Below are positions 1 through 10,309 of a DNA stretch of 64,000 nt, piece by piece. Below the pieces are notes generated by a model. That model worked only from the letters and a program-made list of their open reading frames with translations. It was not told where the DNA came from and made no database searches. The stretch spans positions 80,303,449 to 80,367,448 of the forward strand of contig NC_071355.1 in assembly GCF_943734655.1 (NCBI RefSeq). Direction: 5' to 3'. The position numbers and the translations under genes are program-made. Numbering within the stretch: the stretch's first letter is position 1; the number at the start of each line of letters is the position of its first letter. The stretch comes from Sabethes cyaneus (taxonomy: Eukaryota > Arthropoda > Insecta > Diptera > Culicidae).

Positions 1-184
1 CAAACCTGTATCTCGAATGTACGAGAAAATAAATTTCGTATCTCACTTTTAAGAGAATTAATCACCCAAAGATTTTCCTCACAAGAAGGGGCTTGGTATA
101 CCATGAAATGTTCCTAAAGACACTATATACGAAAAACTTCACGTTTTGGCGCAATATCACACGATCACGTATTTCGCTTTTTGG

Positions 185-309
185 ACCACTGTGTAATGGT
201 CCGAGTCGATATCCGCACCCCGTAGGGAGCGTACGTTAGTGATGTTCGAGAAAAACCGGCTGTCGATGAAAATATGTTCGATTAGGTTTTAGGTTCGTTG
301 GTCAGGTGA
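185..309 (-). pseudogene. Older RTE element, endonuclease C-terminal piece (outer copy, part 2)
   Basis: On the minus strand this stretch reads as the end of an RTE-type AP endonuclease: a QRT/NLIEHIF segment, then IDSRFFSNITNVRS and GADIDSDHY, matching the family pattern around the catalytic S-D-H triad. It continues directly from the minus-strand endonuclease fragment at 2984-3383, and the two were separated by the younger RTE at 310-2983. There is a stop at the usual E of the TENQIDH motif. Homology fades below about position 185, so the copy is truncated there. Confidence 0.7.
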
Positions 310-2983
310 CCGAAGGGGGACATCCAAATCCACATGGGCGACTTCAACGCAAAGATTGGCTCAAACAACGCGGACCTTGAACGCGTCATGGGACGCCATG
401 GCCTAGGAGAGATGAGCGAAAACGGGGAGCTGTTTACAGAATTCTGTGGTAATAAAAACAAGATCATTGGTGGATCGCTCTTCCCCCATAGACCGGTACA
501 TAAAGTCACGTGGGTTTCCCGGGACGGCCGAACCGAAAACCAAATCGACCACATCTGCATCAGCCGGAAATGACGAAGGAGCCTTCTTGATGTACGCAAC
601 AAACGCAGCGCTGATATTGCATCCGACCATTATTTTGTTATTGCTGAGATACGTCTGCGCGTCGCACGTGTCCAACGACGGGAGGAGAAAGCTGGATGCG
701 GCTACGACATCCGCCTATTGGAGAATCCTGAGGTGAAAAGGGCCTTTGTCGAACAACATGAATCTCGAGCCTCAGAGTTCCCAGCTGGTGGAACCGTGAA
801 AGAGCAATGGACCGGCATCAAGAACGCCTTCATCACGACCGGTGATGAAACCTTCGGCAAAGCGCGCAGTGGGCGGAGGGAGTGGATTTCGGATGAAACT
901 TGGAGGAAGATCTACGAGCGGAGAGAGGCGAAAGCCGGCATTGAGCGAGCGCGGACCAGATCGGCTAAGACAGCTTCCCGTCAACGATACGCCGAACTGA
1001 AGAGGGCTGTTAAACGTGCTTGTAGGCGGGACAAGAGAGCCTGGACTAACTCCTTAGCCGAACAAGGAGAAACCGCCGCCACCAATGGTGATATCCGTTT
1101 GTTGTACGATATTTGCTTGCCGCCTTAGTGGTGCCAGGATGAATACAAAGATGCCGCTAAAGGGCAGAGCTGGTCAGCTACTGACTGACCGTACAGAATA
1201 GCTTAAGCGATGGACTAAACATTTTGAACAACGCTTCCGAGTTTCAAATGACAGAGACCAACAAAACCAGCAGCGTATGACGCCTACAGTTCGTCGAATT
1301 AATCGCGTCAACTCGGAGGTGCCATCGCTGGATGAAATTGTAGCAGCCATCAAGAGTATGAAATCCATTAGAGCGCTAGGGATAGACGGTATTTTAGCCG
1401 AAATGCTCAAAGCTGACCCATCTTTGTCATCCCAGATGATGCATCAGCTTTTCAGCAATATTTGGGAAACCGCAACTTTTCCGGTGGACTGGACGCAGGG
1501 CATATTGGTCAAAGTCCCTAAGAAAGGAGACCTAACGGAATGCGGTAACTGGCATAGCATCACGTTGCTCTGTATTACTCTCAAAGTTCTCTGTAAGGTA
1601 ATCCTCAACCGGATCCAGGAGAAGATCGACGCTACTCTCCGGCGACAGCAAGCTGGATTCCGTGCTGGCCGATCATGTGTAGACCATATCACAACGCTCC
1701 GCATTATATTGGAGCACATCAACGAATTCAAGGACTCTCTTCTGCAGGTGTTCGTTGACTTCGAAAAGGCGTTCGACCGACTCAACCAGGAAGACATCTG
1801 GGGCGCACTTAGGCGTAGAGGAGCTCCAGATAAGCTAGTCCATCTCATCGAGGCTCAGTACGAGGCGTTCTCGTGCAAAGTTTTGCACGATGGCGTCTTG
1901 TCCGACCCCATAAGGGTTACTGCTGGCGTGAGACAGGGCTGCATTTTATCACCGCTTCTGTTTCTTCTGTTATGGATGAGATATTAGTTGGAGCAACTGA
2001 CAGTAGACCAAATCGTGGATTGCCTTGGAATCCTCTAACGATGGAGCAGCTAAATGACCTCGACCTAGCCGACGACATTGTCTTGCTCGCACAACGCCGA
2101 AACGATATACAGAGCAAGTTAGATGATCTCTCCAAGAGCTCTCAGGCAGCAGGTCTCACAGTCAATGTAGCGAAAACTAAGTCTATGGTAGTAAACACTG
2201 ACAATTCCACCAGCTTCACAGAAGCGGGACAACAAATTGAGCAGGTAGACGCCTTTCAATATCTTGGTAGCCAGACAACGCCCGATGGTGGTACCAAGAC
2301 TGATATAGCCACATGGATCAGGAAGGCCAGGGGTGCCTTTGCAGGTCTGCGAAACATTTGGCGCTCAAACCAGATCACTATACGCACGAAAACTCGAATT
2401 TTTAACTCAAACGTTAAATCCGTACTGCTGTATGCCTGCGAAACGTAGTGCGTCTCAGCGGAGACAACGCAAAAACTACAGGTATTCATTAACCGGTGCC
2501 TGCGATATATCATTCGTGCCTGGTGACCTGACAACTGAATATCCAATGAGGAACTCTATCGTCGGTGTCATCAACGGCCGATAGCTACAGAAGTTCGTGA
2601 ACGTAGGTGGAAGTGGATCGGACACACCTTGAGGAAAGGAGCGAACGAAGTTTGCAGAGAAGCACTCGTCTGGAATCCACAAAGACTACGTAGAAGAGGC
2701 AGACCCAGAGGCTCATGGCGGCGCAGCCTAGCCTGCGACATCCGGGCTGTAGACGAGAACCTGCCCTACTAGCACAGTTGTTATAAATTAGTTGTGGTAA
2801 CCGATTAATGACTAATTTCAGTCATAAATAGGTTGCAGCAACCAGAAACGACTAAAATGTGCTACCTTGGTGTCCTGGCGACAGGTAAAAGCCATGACGG
2901 GTAACCGTCAGCAGTGGAGATCTCTGATTTCATCCCTTTGTTCTGGCGGACCGGCGGACATGGACACATAAGTAAGTAAGTAA
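310..2983 (+). mobile_element. 5'-truncated RTE-like non-LTR retrotransposon, inserted in an antisense RTE
   Basis: The element starts inside the endonuclease domain (GDFNAKIG), runs through reverse transcriptase and the C-terminal WKWIGHTLRK / RRRGRPRGSWRR region, and ends in a 3' tail of TAAG repeats. It is flanked by a 10-bp direct repeat GGTCAGGTGA (300-309 and 2984-2993), read as a target-site duplication. The sequences on both sides join to form one antisense RTE endonuclease, so both boundaries are well fixed. The clade (RTE, JAM1-like rather than CR1) is inferred from protein motifs and the microsatellite tail. Confidence 0.85.
325..2770 (+). pseudogene. Broken endonuclease/reverse transcriptase ORF of the RTE element
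   Basis: The protein would cut DNA and reverse-transcribe the element RNA. In frame from 334 are GDFNAKIG, the TWVSRDGRTENQIDH endonuclease motif and ASDHY. The same frame continues to 1128, broken by a TGA at 571-573 where the family has Trp. RT motifs lie in the second frame (1277-1987): KVPKKGD, QAGFRAGRS, catalytic VDFEKAFDRL and VRQGCILSP. The third block (about 1975-2448) holds the second catalytic motif LADDIVLLA. A TAG at 2446-2448 replaces an expected Trp, after which ETTQKLQVFINRCLR and the IGHTLRK tail are readable to about 2770. At least two frameshifts (near 1130-1180 and 1950-1975) and two stops make it inactive. It lacks the N-terminal half of the endonuclease. Confidence 0.85.
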
Positions 2984-2993
2984 GGTCAGGTGA
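2966..2993 (+). repeat. (TAAG)n retrotransposon tail and right target-site duplication
   Basis: Four TAAG units form the 3' tail of the RTE and are followed at 2984-2993 by GGTCAGGTGA, an exact copy of 300-309. Short microsatellite tails are usual for RTE-like elements. Confidence 0.75.
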
Positions 2994-3383
2994 TCTCCAA
3001 GTAGCTTTGTGGATATCTTTGCGGGAAAAGAAAGAGCTTCTTATCACCAGACCTCGGGAAGCTGCAAAATTGATGCATCGCTGGTCGTTACCGTCTGTGT
3101 TAATGTGCAGGCAATGTGACTCGATCACCGGTCTATACAGTGCTTCGCTGCCGACCTGGGCATTCATATCCCCGATGACGATCTTGATGTCCCGTGCTGA
3201 GCAGATGTTGTACGTTGCCTCCAGCTGCGCATAGAACGCTTCCTTCGTGTGGAGAGTGCACGTTTATGATGGTGTAGTTGAAGAAACGGCCTTTTATCCT
3301 CAACACGCACAACCTCTCGTTGATCGATTTTAAGTCCATGCGTTCGCGATCCTCTGTGGGTATAGGATCTTAGTTTCCGCCGG
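2984..3383 (-). pseudogene. Older antisense RTE element, endonuclease N-terminal piece (outer copy, part 1)
   Basis: The minus strand encodes LCVLRIKGRFFNYTIINVHSPHEGS, then in shifted frames MNAQVG, ALYRPVIESHCLH, QRCINFAASRGLVIRS and KDIHKATWRSPD, a typical RTE AP-endonuclease series. A frameshift separates the NVHSPHEGS and NAQVG parts. The read-through stops at the younger RTE and resumes at 309-185. The upstream side abuts the 7-bp satellite at 3385, so the 5' part is lost. Confidence 0.8.
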
Positions 3384-3384
3384 A

Positions 3385-3984
3385 AAACAAGAAACAAGAA
3401 ACAAGAAACAAGAAACAAGAAACAAGAAACAAGAAACAAGAAACAAGAAACAAGAAACAAGAAACAAGAAACAAGAAACAAGAAACAAGAAACAAGAAAC
3501 AAGAAACAAGAAACAAGAAACAAGAAACAAGAAACAAGAAACAAGAAACAAGAAACAAGAAACAAGAAACAAGAAACAAGAAACAAGAAACAAGAAACAA
3601 GAAACAAGAAACAAGAAACAAGAAACAAGAAACAAGAAACAAGAAACAAGAAACAAGAAACAAGAAACAAGAAACAAGAAACAAGAAACAAGAAACAAGA
3701 AACAAGAAACAAGAAACAAGAAACAAGAAACAAGAAACAAGAAACAAGAAACAAGAAACAAGAAACAAGAAACAAGAAACAAGAAACAAGAAACAAGAAA
3801 CAAGAAACAAGAAACAAGAAACAAGAAACAAGAAACAAGAAACAAGAAACAAGAAACAAGAAACAAGAAACAAGAAACAAGAAACAAGAAACAAGAAACA
3901 AGAAACAAGAAACAAGAAACAAGAAACAAGAAACAAGAAACAAGAAACAAGAAACAAGAAACAAGAAACAAGAAACAAGAAACA
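3385..3984. repeat. Perfect heptanucleotide satellite (AACAAGA)n, about 86 copies
   Basis: About 600 bases repeat AACAAGA with no visible substitution or indel. Because seven is not a multiple of three, all three minus-strand frames stay open and read the same 7-residue period (FLVSCFL); these are not genes. The array begins exactly where the antisense RTE fragment ends and finishes in ordinary AT-rich sequence. Confidence 0.98.
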
Positions 3985-6651
3985 ATTGATTATCATACTG
4001 ATTGAAAATTAACAATTGCACGTTTGTGTAAAAATTGTTCGTTTCATTTAATTAATTATTTGTGTAATATCGTCGCTTATTTTATCACTGCTGGGTTGCA
4101 TTTATCTTACAGTTGAAGGTAAAGGAACTCAAAAGGCATTCAATTTGTTGTGCATTCAACCACGATTTATGTATGGTGCCAAAGTTTAAGTCTATGTTTC
4201 AATCTGAATGACAGTTTAATTCTGGATGTCGCTTTAACAGTGCGGGTCGTATTTTAGAAAGTACACCAGCCCAGACTATGCGGACAGTTTCAACCTTGCT
4301 GGAATCAATCACTGTTTTAAAAGCAGCATAACCTTCGCGAGAAAACGTGAATAAATTGCATTCCTTCCCGCCATCATCGTCGAGCAACGCCGAATTGGGG
4401 AACGCCTCGGGGCAGGTTTCAACATGACTAAACCCACCGCTACTGAATCATTAAATCTTCCATTAGATAAACACGCAGCGTTAAATGCATCCGTGCTGGG
4501 CGACCTGCCGCGATGCAGTGCACCGCAGATCGAGACCGTGTCACGAAGACCGCGGTATGCAAATCGGCAATTCGCAAATGCAAAATACTCCGCGAATCCG
4601 CAAGATTAAGTAGCACCAGCGAAGCATAGGGTGCAAAAAAACACCGACAAGAGGTGAGATTGAAACATTACCTCGGCACATACACTCCTCGCCCGACTGG
4701 CGGCGAGACAATGGACGAGGGTCGGGACTTAATTCCGCGGATTTAGATGATTTTCGTCTACGGTTGCGAACGGCCCGAGCCCAGGAGCGTCGCGACGAAT
4801 GGGAGAGAGCAGCGGGTAGACAGCAAAAGCAATCCACAGTGCTTTCGTTCTCGTATTAAATTATTACCGACTGGCAGTGCGGTGCAGCGGACTGGCGGCG
4901 GTGCTTTTGTGTTGCTTTTTTGTCAGCAATGTAATTTTCGGTGTACTTCTCTCTTACTGCGTTAAAATGGCTGTGCGCCAGTTTCGCCGAATAGCCGTTC
5001 TATCGAATATATTTTTCGATGGACTTCTTTTCGATTACCAACTTTTCAAAAAAATTTCCGATTGGAACTACCTGAGTAAAAAAATCATCGCTTGTTTGTT
5101 TTAAAAATTAATAGCCTAAGATGCTAATTCAAGCATCTTTGCATTTCCACATATAAACAACTTGCTTGACATGAGTAAAATATAATTATAATAATTTTAA
5201 CAATGACATTATTTAGTATATTTACAGAAACAAAAAAATTATACGACAGAAAAAGTTGCAACGTTTTTGCTTTCTGTTTATGCAACATTCTACTACGAAG
5301 ATATAAACTCAGCTAATCGAACACCAAAAAAATATATGAACGCAGTAATTGGACTCATTTGAAACGAACTAATTAATTAACAGGTGAATGCAAAAAAACA
5401 TTGCCACACTAAATTGGCAAATTGGGTGAACAATCGACCCGTTCGGCGGACACCTTTCGGTTGCCGGTGGCGGCGAAAAAAAGACACTATTCACCGAAAA
5501 TTGGAAAAGCATAAAACCCTCTTTAAACTAAATATGAATAATCACACTTAATTGTTGTGCGGTGGTGATGGCATGAAATTTGCATTTTAAATTGCCGCAA
5601 CCATGAGACAGACACCGAACAAGAACAGTGCAGGCAAGCAGGCAGACAGACCGACAGACCGGGGCTGTGTATGTAAAAGCAGGCCGGAGATTTTGGAGCT
5701 CCCGATCAACACTCCCGGCTGGCTTTTTCGTACGTGCCCGAAAGTGTCGGACTGGACCGGGTACGGCGGCGGCGGTGGAAGGCGGCCAAAAGCATTACAA
5801 CCGTGACCGCGTATGGAGTTTCCGGAGCTATTGCATCCACTACGCTACATTGCGACTTCGATGACACTGCTTCGCACTGCCAAAATTGTTAATTTCAATT
5901 CTGCACACTCGACCTTTTCCGACCATGTTCGGCGATAGCTCCGGAACTGTAATCCTGGGATATTCTCTCGCTCGAGAGCACCAACTGGACAGGGATGCGG
6001 CTGAGACAGGCTAGGGATTCATGAAAGCGTGAAATGTTCACTCGGTTGCTGAAAGGAATGGGAAATTATCGATGCTCATGAATATTCACACATCGCATTT
6101 TAAATGCGATTTGTGTTACCTTGTGGTGAGTATGTCGGCACCCGTCTTTTCCCAGCTGCATCATTCCCGGTGCGAGAGAATGCGTTTGTTTCGTGCTAAA
6201 TTATGTCTTAATTTGGAATGGAGATTTATATTACGATGCATCCTGATGGAGAACGGAGGAAACGTTGACTGAACTGATTTGCGTGACTAAGAGCAAATGC
6301 TGACCGCGCTGAGCTTGCGCCGATACATTCAGTCATAACCGTGGAAATTGATCAGAAACTTTATTCGGCGTACCGGATTCAGATTCATTGCTTCGATTGT
6401 ACGACCTTTGCTGGTGCCGCTTGTTAACGTTAGGATAAGCACCGCAGTTGTAGGGTAGAAAGAATAGATATCCACTTTTAAATATTATCGATGCAACAAA
6501 ACTTCTTTCACGCATGTTGTTATAGTTTTGTGTTCCTTACCATGAAGTTGTGGGGACTGAAAGCCTGGCTTAAAGTAAATTTGGGCGCATAGAATAATCT
6601 ATAACTCGGGACTGGAGTGTCCCGAAAAACCCATAAATGACTAAATTGCAG
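3985..6651. other. Non-coding stretch, no recognisable gene or repeat
   Basis: No reading frame here resembles a protein I know. The sequence is mixed, with GC-richer islands near 4680-4800 and 5600-5830 and AT-rich parts between. The 5600-5830 island has GACA/GCA-rich simple sequence and could be ancient regulatory or untranslated sequence, but nothing supports a specific role. Confidence 0.5.
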
Positions 6652-7142
6652 TGAAACGGTGGTTCTACAATTGGTAAAGGGACGGTAGGGGAAAGTAATG
6701 AAGAATTTTTGAATGGAGTGGAAAGAGTGGAAAGGTGAGGAGGGGGGGGGGGGGGGTTATTGCTACCTACGCTTAATAAATTGTCGTTGTGACTTGTACC
6801 TTTTGTCCAATGCCGGAAGCAAGCTATAATCTAAGATTATAACCGGATTCGAACCCACAAGCAACACCCGCCAGAAGCCAGGAGCCGCAGCTTTTCTCCG
6901 AAAACCCGCGCTGAGAATCGCGGCTAACACGCTGACAGACGAACAGCGTCACATGCAGTACCTTGTAAGTCGCAAGGGCCTGCATAGTGTTGTCGTCCCG
7001 CCAGTATAAACAAGGTTAGATTAAACTTTTCGGTCCGTGGTTTCTACAGTAGACGGAGGAAGAGGCACAATTTGTGTCTAATAACCCAACCCATGTCGCT
7101 AGCTTAATAAGGGGGGTTGGGCAGTCTCCTTTTGTCCAGCGG

Positions 7143-7225
7143 CTCTATAGCTCAAACGTACAAGTACCAGCTTGCCACATACCCTGGCGGGTGTTGTGGG
7201 TTCGAATCCGGTTATAATCTTAGAT
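7143..7225 (+). other. tRNA-like segment with exact pol III B-box inside D1
   Basis: GGTTCGAATCC at about 7199 equals the RNA polymerase III B-box consensus. About 50 bases upstream, TATAGCTCAAACG resembles an A-box. The segment does not fold as a functional tRNA (no complete acceptor stem seen), so I read it as a tRNA-derived SINE head or tRNA-like promoter. An inverted partial copy, with the B-box on the minus strand, lies at about 6840-6885. Confidence 0.4.
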
Positions 7226-7334
7226 TATAACTTGGTTCGACCCATGCACCTTCCAGCATTGGACAAAAGGTAGGAGTCACAACGACAACTTATTAAGCGT
7301 AGCTATCAATTACCCCCCTCCCCACTCATCGTTC

Positions 7335-7709
7335 CCCAGCCAGCACCAACTCGTATATCAATGTACGAAAATTATCGTAAATATCTTTTAACAAACTCGT
7401 ATTCGTAAATAAAGCCTAATAAAGTGCGCACAAGTTGGTATTCTATCGTTTATAATGCTAATAGCTGATAAACATACGATTTTCAGCAGTAGTCGTATAG
7501 CTGTATGAAGCTTGTCGCGCTTAATCGGATCTTATCGTATTGAAATAACTATATAAGTGTATCACTCAAGATTATTTCTCAGTGCGTGTATAGCCTCCAA
7601 AATGGTACGGGTAAGCGGCTTTTGCGCGTCGAATACGATTTTGTTGGATACATATCAGTACGTAACTCTTATTTGCAATCTAATTATACATATAAAAATG
7701 CTGACTGGG
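7335..7709. mobile_element. MITE E1 inserted in the right arm of D1
   Basis: The ends are CCCAGCCAGCA (left) and inverted CCCAGTCAGCA (right), 375 bp apart. Removing the segment restores the inverted match between the two arms of D1. A second copy in the opposite orientation (E2) starts at 18738. There is no coding capacity. The superfamily is not assigned because the target duplication is unclear. Confidence 0.65.
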
Positions 7710-8080
7710 TCCACTCTTTCCCCACCATTCAAAAATTCTTCATTGCTTTCCACTACTGTCCCTTCATCAATTGTACAACCACCGTTTCAAAAAAAAACTA
7801 CAAGGTATACAGCCCTAAGGGTTGTACGGAAGGGTGACGTAGGACTGTGTCATATAATACTCATTACATTGATAACATGTTTTAATCGATTAAGTATAAC
7901 TTTATGTCTGATCATTAGATCAAAGACTAATGCAAACTGCATTTATGGCATATGGATATTTGAGTATCTGTGAGTATCATTGTTTGAGTGTTTATTTGTA
8001 AAAGAAGAGCGAAATATTCTGATTTAATTCTTCATTGAATCAATGGTGGTTTTGAAAAAAACCGTTTGAAATTGTTTGGT

Positions 8081-8096
8081 GGCCCTGAAAAGAACC
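8081..8096 (-). promoter_or_regulatory. Histone mRNA 3' stem-loop in B1
   Basis: On the minus strand GGTTCTTTTCAGGGCC forms a six-pair stem (with wobble) and a TTTC loop, followed by ACCAAACA. This is very close to the consensus bound by stem-loop binding protein at the 3' end of replication-dependent histone mRNAs. No histone coding sequence is readable beside it in this copy. Confidence 0.65.
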
Positions 8097-8268
8097 ATGT
8101 TTGAGCTGATAGCACTTCTTAAAAATCAGTACTATAATTACTGTTGCCAATATATAGATGGATGTCGCTATTCGGTCATTTAGACTCTAGGATGATGGTT
8201 GCCCGCTAATAGAGGAGTGATAGGAAATACCAAATCACTGTAAAGTAGAAATGGATTAGTTTTATCAA

Positions 8269-9560
8269 AATACTGACCGTCCGTCAGTGCGATCGTGCGA
8301 TAAATGAGCAGACGGCGAACCTAGTGTGCTATTTTATAGTCACTGGCACTGCCGTTGCTACTTGTAAGCTAGTGTAGGTGTAGGAGAAACCAGATCGGCT
8401 GCTGCCGCTGCTCAAATAATTATCCGAATGGAACGTTAACCATTTAGAAAGTGTAGAAAAATATTTCCATTCTTTAATTACTATAGCTCTTATAAGAACT
8501 GTTTAAGACCACAACGGCCTGCTGCTGAATTTACTGCCAGTCAGTCGTTCCGTTTCCGTTTGCCTTCAGTGTTGGTTTACGATAATTGCGATCGAAGTTG
8601 CCGCCAAAATGCCATCGGTTTTGCCTCCAATTGCCATTAATGTCACCACTAACAACCGGTGTTGCCGCGAAATGTCCTTGGTTTTGCCACCAATTGCCAT
8701 CCCAAGCCCTTGGTTTGCCTCCAATTGCCGGTGTTTCTGCCGAAATTCCATCGTTTTTGCCTCTATTTGCCATCGGCGTTGCCGCCAATTACTGGTGTTG
8801 CCCCACCAATAGCCGTCGATGGTAAATACTGACCGTCCGTCAGTGCAATCGTGCGATAAATGAGCAGACGGCGAACCAAGTGTGCTATTTTATAGTCACT
8901 GGCACTGCCGCTGCTACTTGTAAGATAGTGTAGGTGTTTGGGAAAACCAGATCGACTGCTGCTGCTGCTCAAATGATTATCCGACGCTGATTGAGCAAGC
9001 ACTTCCCATGTTTACCATGGTACAACGCAAAATGGAACGTTAACCATTTAGAAAGTGTAGAAAAATCTTTCCATTCTTCAATTACTATAGTTCTTATAAG
9101 AACTGTTTAAGACCACATTGGCCTGCTGCTGAATTTGCTGCCCGTCAGTCGATCCGTTTCCATTTGCCTTCAGTGTTGGTTTACGATAATTGCCATTGAA
9201 ACTGCCGCCAAAATGCCATCGGATATGCCTCGAATTGCCATTAATTGCCGCAAAAGTCCTTGGATTTGCATCGAATTGCCGGTGTTGCCACCAAAATGCC
9301 ATCGTTTTTACCTCCAATTGCTGTCGGTGTTGCCGCCAAATGCCGTTGGTTTCGCCACCAATAGCCGTCGATGATAAATACTGACCGTCCGTCAGTGCGA
9401 TCGTGCGATAAATGAGCAGGCGGCGAACCAAGTGTACCATTTTATAGTCACTGGCACTGCCGCTGCTACTTGTAAGCTAGTGTAGGTATTAGGGGAAACC
9501 AGATCGACTGCTGCTGCTGCTCAAATGATTATCCGACGCTGAATGAGCAAGCTATCGAAC
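8269..9560. repeat. Tandem array of about 550-bp units with embedded short minisatellite
   Basis: The segment beginning AATACTGACCGTCCGTCAG recurs at 8269, 8825 and 9377, giving periods near 556 and 552 and a partial third unit. Within each unit is a GCC-rich stretch of short degenerate repeats of the type TTGCCGCCAAAATGCC (about 8590-8820 and 9200-9375). The repeats keep both strands open and give Pro/Leu-rich and Gly/Asn/Trp-rich frames, which I regard as artefacts. The array lies inside B1. Confidence 0.85.
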
Positions 9561-10309
9561 AATTTCGCATGTCTGCGATGGGGATAATGCAAAATGTAAC
9601 GTAAAGTGCATCGTGTGGGATTCACGTTGGCCATTGCCCGCTGATTTCGCTTATCTTCGGGGTCGGTGTTGCCGTCAATAGCCATCGATGCTGCCAATTG
9701 GATTGGAAAAGGGGTGTGGCTTACAAAGTGGTCTCAAAGGTTATCATTTGGATCCAAATCCTTTGGTGTATCTAATTGTCGTCCGTGCCTGTGAAGCTAG
9801 GCGATCACAAGGGAAATGTATGGGAAAATTCGACCTTAAAACTTTACACACATTTTCACTATTTAGCGTATAAATTTTTTTTTTTAATATGTTACTATAA
9901 AATTGCTGGACATTTTATCTATTCAACAACATATTAACTGTTATGTTTCGTTCAGTAGTATAGTAGCTATTAGAGTTTGAAATATTTAATTCAAACGTTA
10001 CACTTCTATTTTTCGTTTTTACAAAGTGCTACCCAGTCCCAGTATAGTAAACAAAGACGTAGTCCTACGTCAAAATGTCCTATGTAACTTTTTGTGCTTA
10101 TTTAATGAAAATTCCGCCTAAAATTGCAAGAGCTCTTTATTATTACAAAGTATATTTATGCATCCTGACTATGCAGAGAACAGACTTGAAAAAAATTGCT
10201 TTAGCTTTTAACACTTTCAAATAATATTTCATCAATCTTCGCGCGCGCTTTACTCGCAAAATATGTTTTGTTAGATAGGCCCTTTTGAAAAGTTACGCGA
10301 GTATTCATT

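Larger units (their letters stand above)
6652..7789. mobile_element. Inverted-repeat element D1 (TIR about 65 bp) with inner inverted arms
   Basis: The left end begins GAAACGGTGGTTCTACAATT and the inverted right end (7715-7789) matches over about 65 bases with few changes. A second pair of inverted arms lies inside: 6760-6860 against 7196-7315, both containing the CCTTTTGTCCAATGC block and a TTCGAA-centred B-box-like motif. A poly-G run sits at about 6740-6758. The right arm is interrupted by MITE E1. Truncated relatives occur at 46896-47150 and 51544-51757. No target duplication was recognised and no transposase is present. Confidence 0.7.
7798..10072 (-). mobile_element. Family B rolling-circle-type element B1 (HINE-like), 2.3 kb
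   Basis: Read on the minus strand, the 5' end is GACGTAGGACTACGTC (10071-10056) preceded by a T-run. It is followed by the family B block containing ACTATACTGGGACTGGGTAG. The 3' end has the inverted motif at about 7833-7847, then a hairpin (7805-7827, stem around CCCTAAGGG), then CTTGTAG and a T-run. Subterminal inverted motifs, a 3' hairpin, T-run flanks and an internal tandem array match Helentron-related non-autonomous elements. Inside are the histone-type stem-loop (8081-8096) and the 550-bp tandem repeats. No Rep/helicase gene is present. Confidence 0.7.

Noticed and set aside
3164..4021. Three long overlapping minus-strand frames of 208-285 codons
   Set aside because: They are translations of the 7-bp satellite; all frames are open because the unit has no stop in any register.
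7143..7225. Functional tRNA gene
   Set aside because: The B-box is perfect but no acceptor stem or proper anticodon arm could be formed.
8531..9440. Frames rich in Gly/Asn/Trp or Pro/Leu with internal repeats
   Set aside because: They follow the minisatellite period inside the 550-bp array and exist on both strands.
8269..9560. CRISPR-like array
   Set aside because: Units are about 550 bp with degenerate minisatellites, not short repeats with unique spacers, and the genome is eukaryotic.
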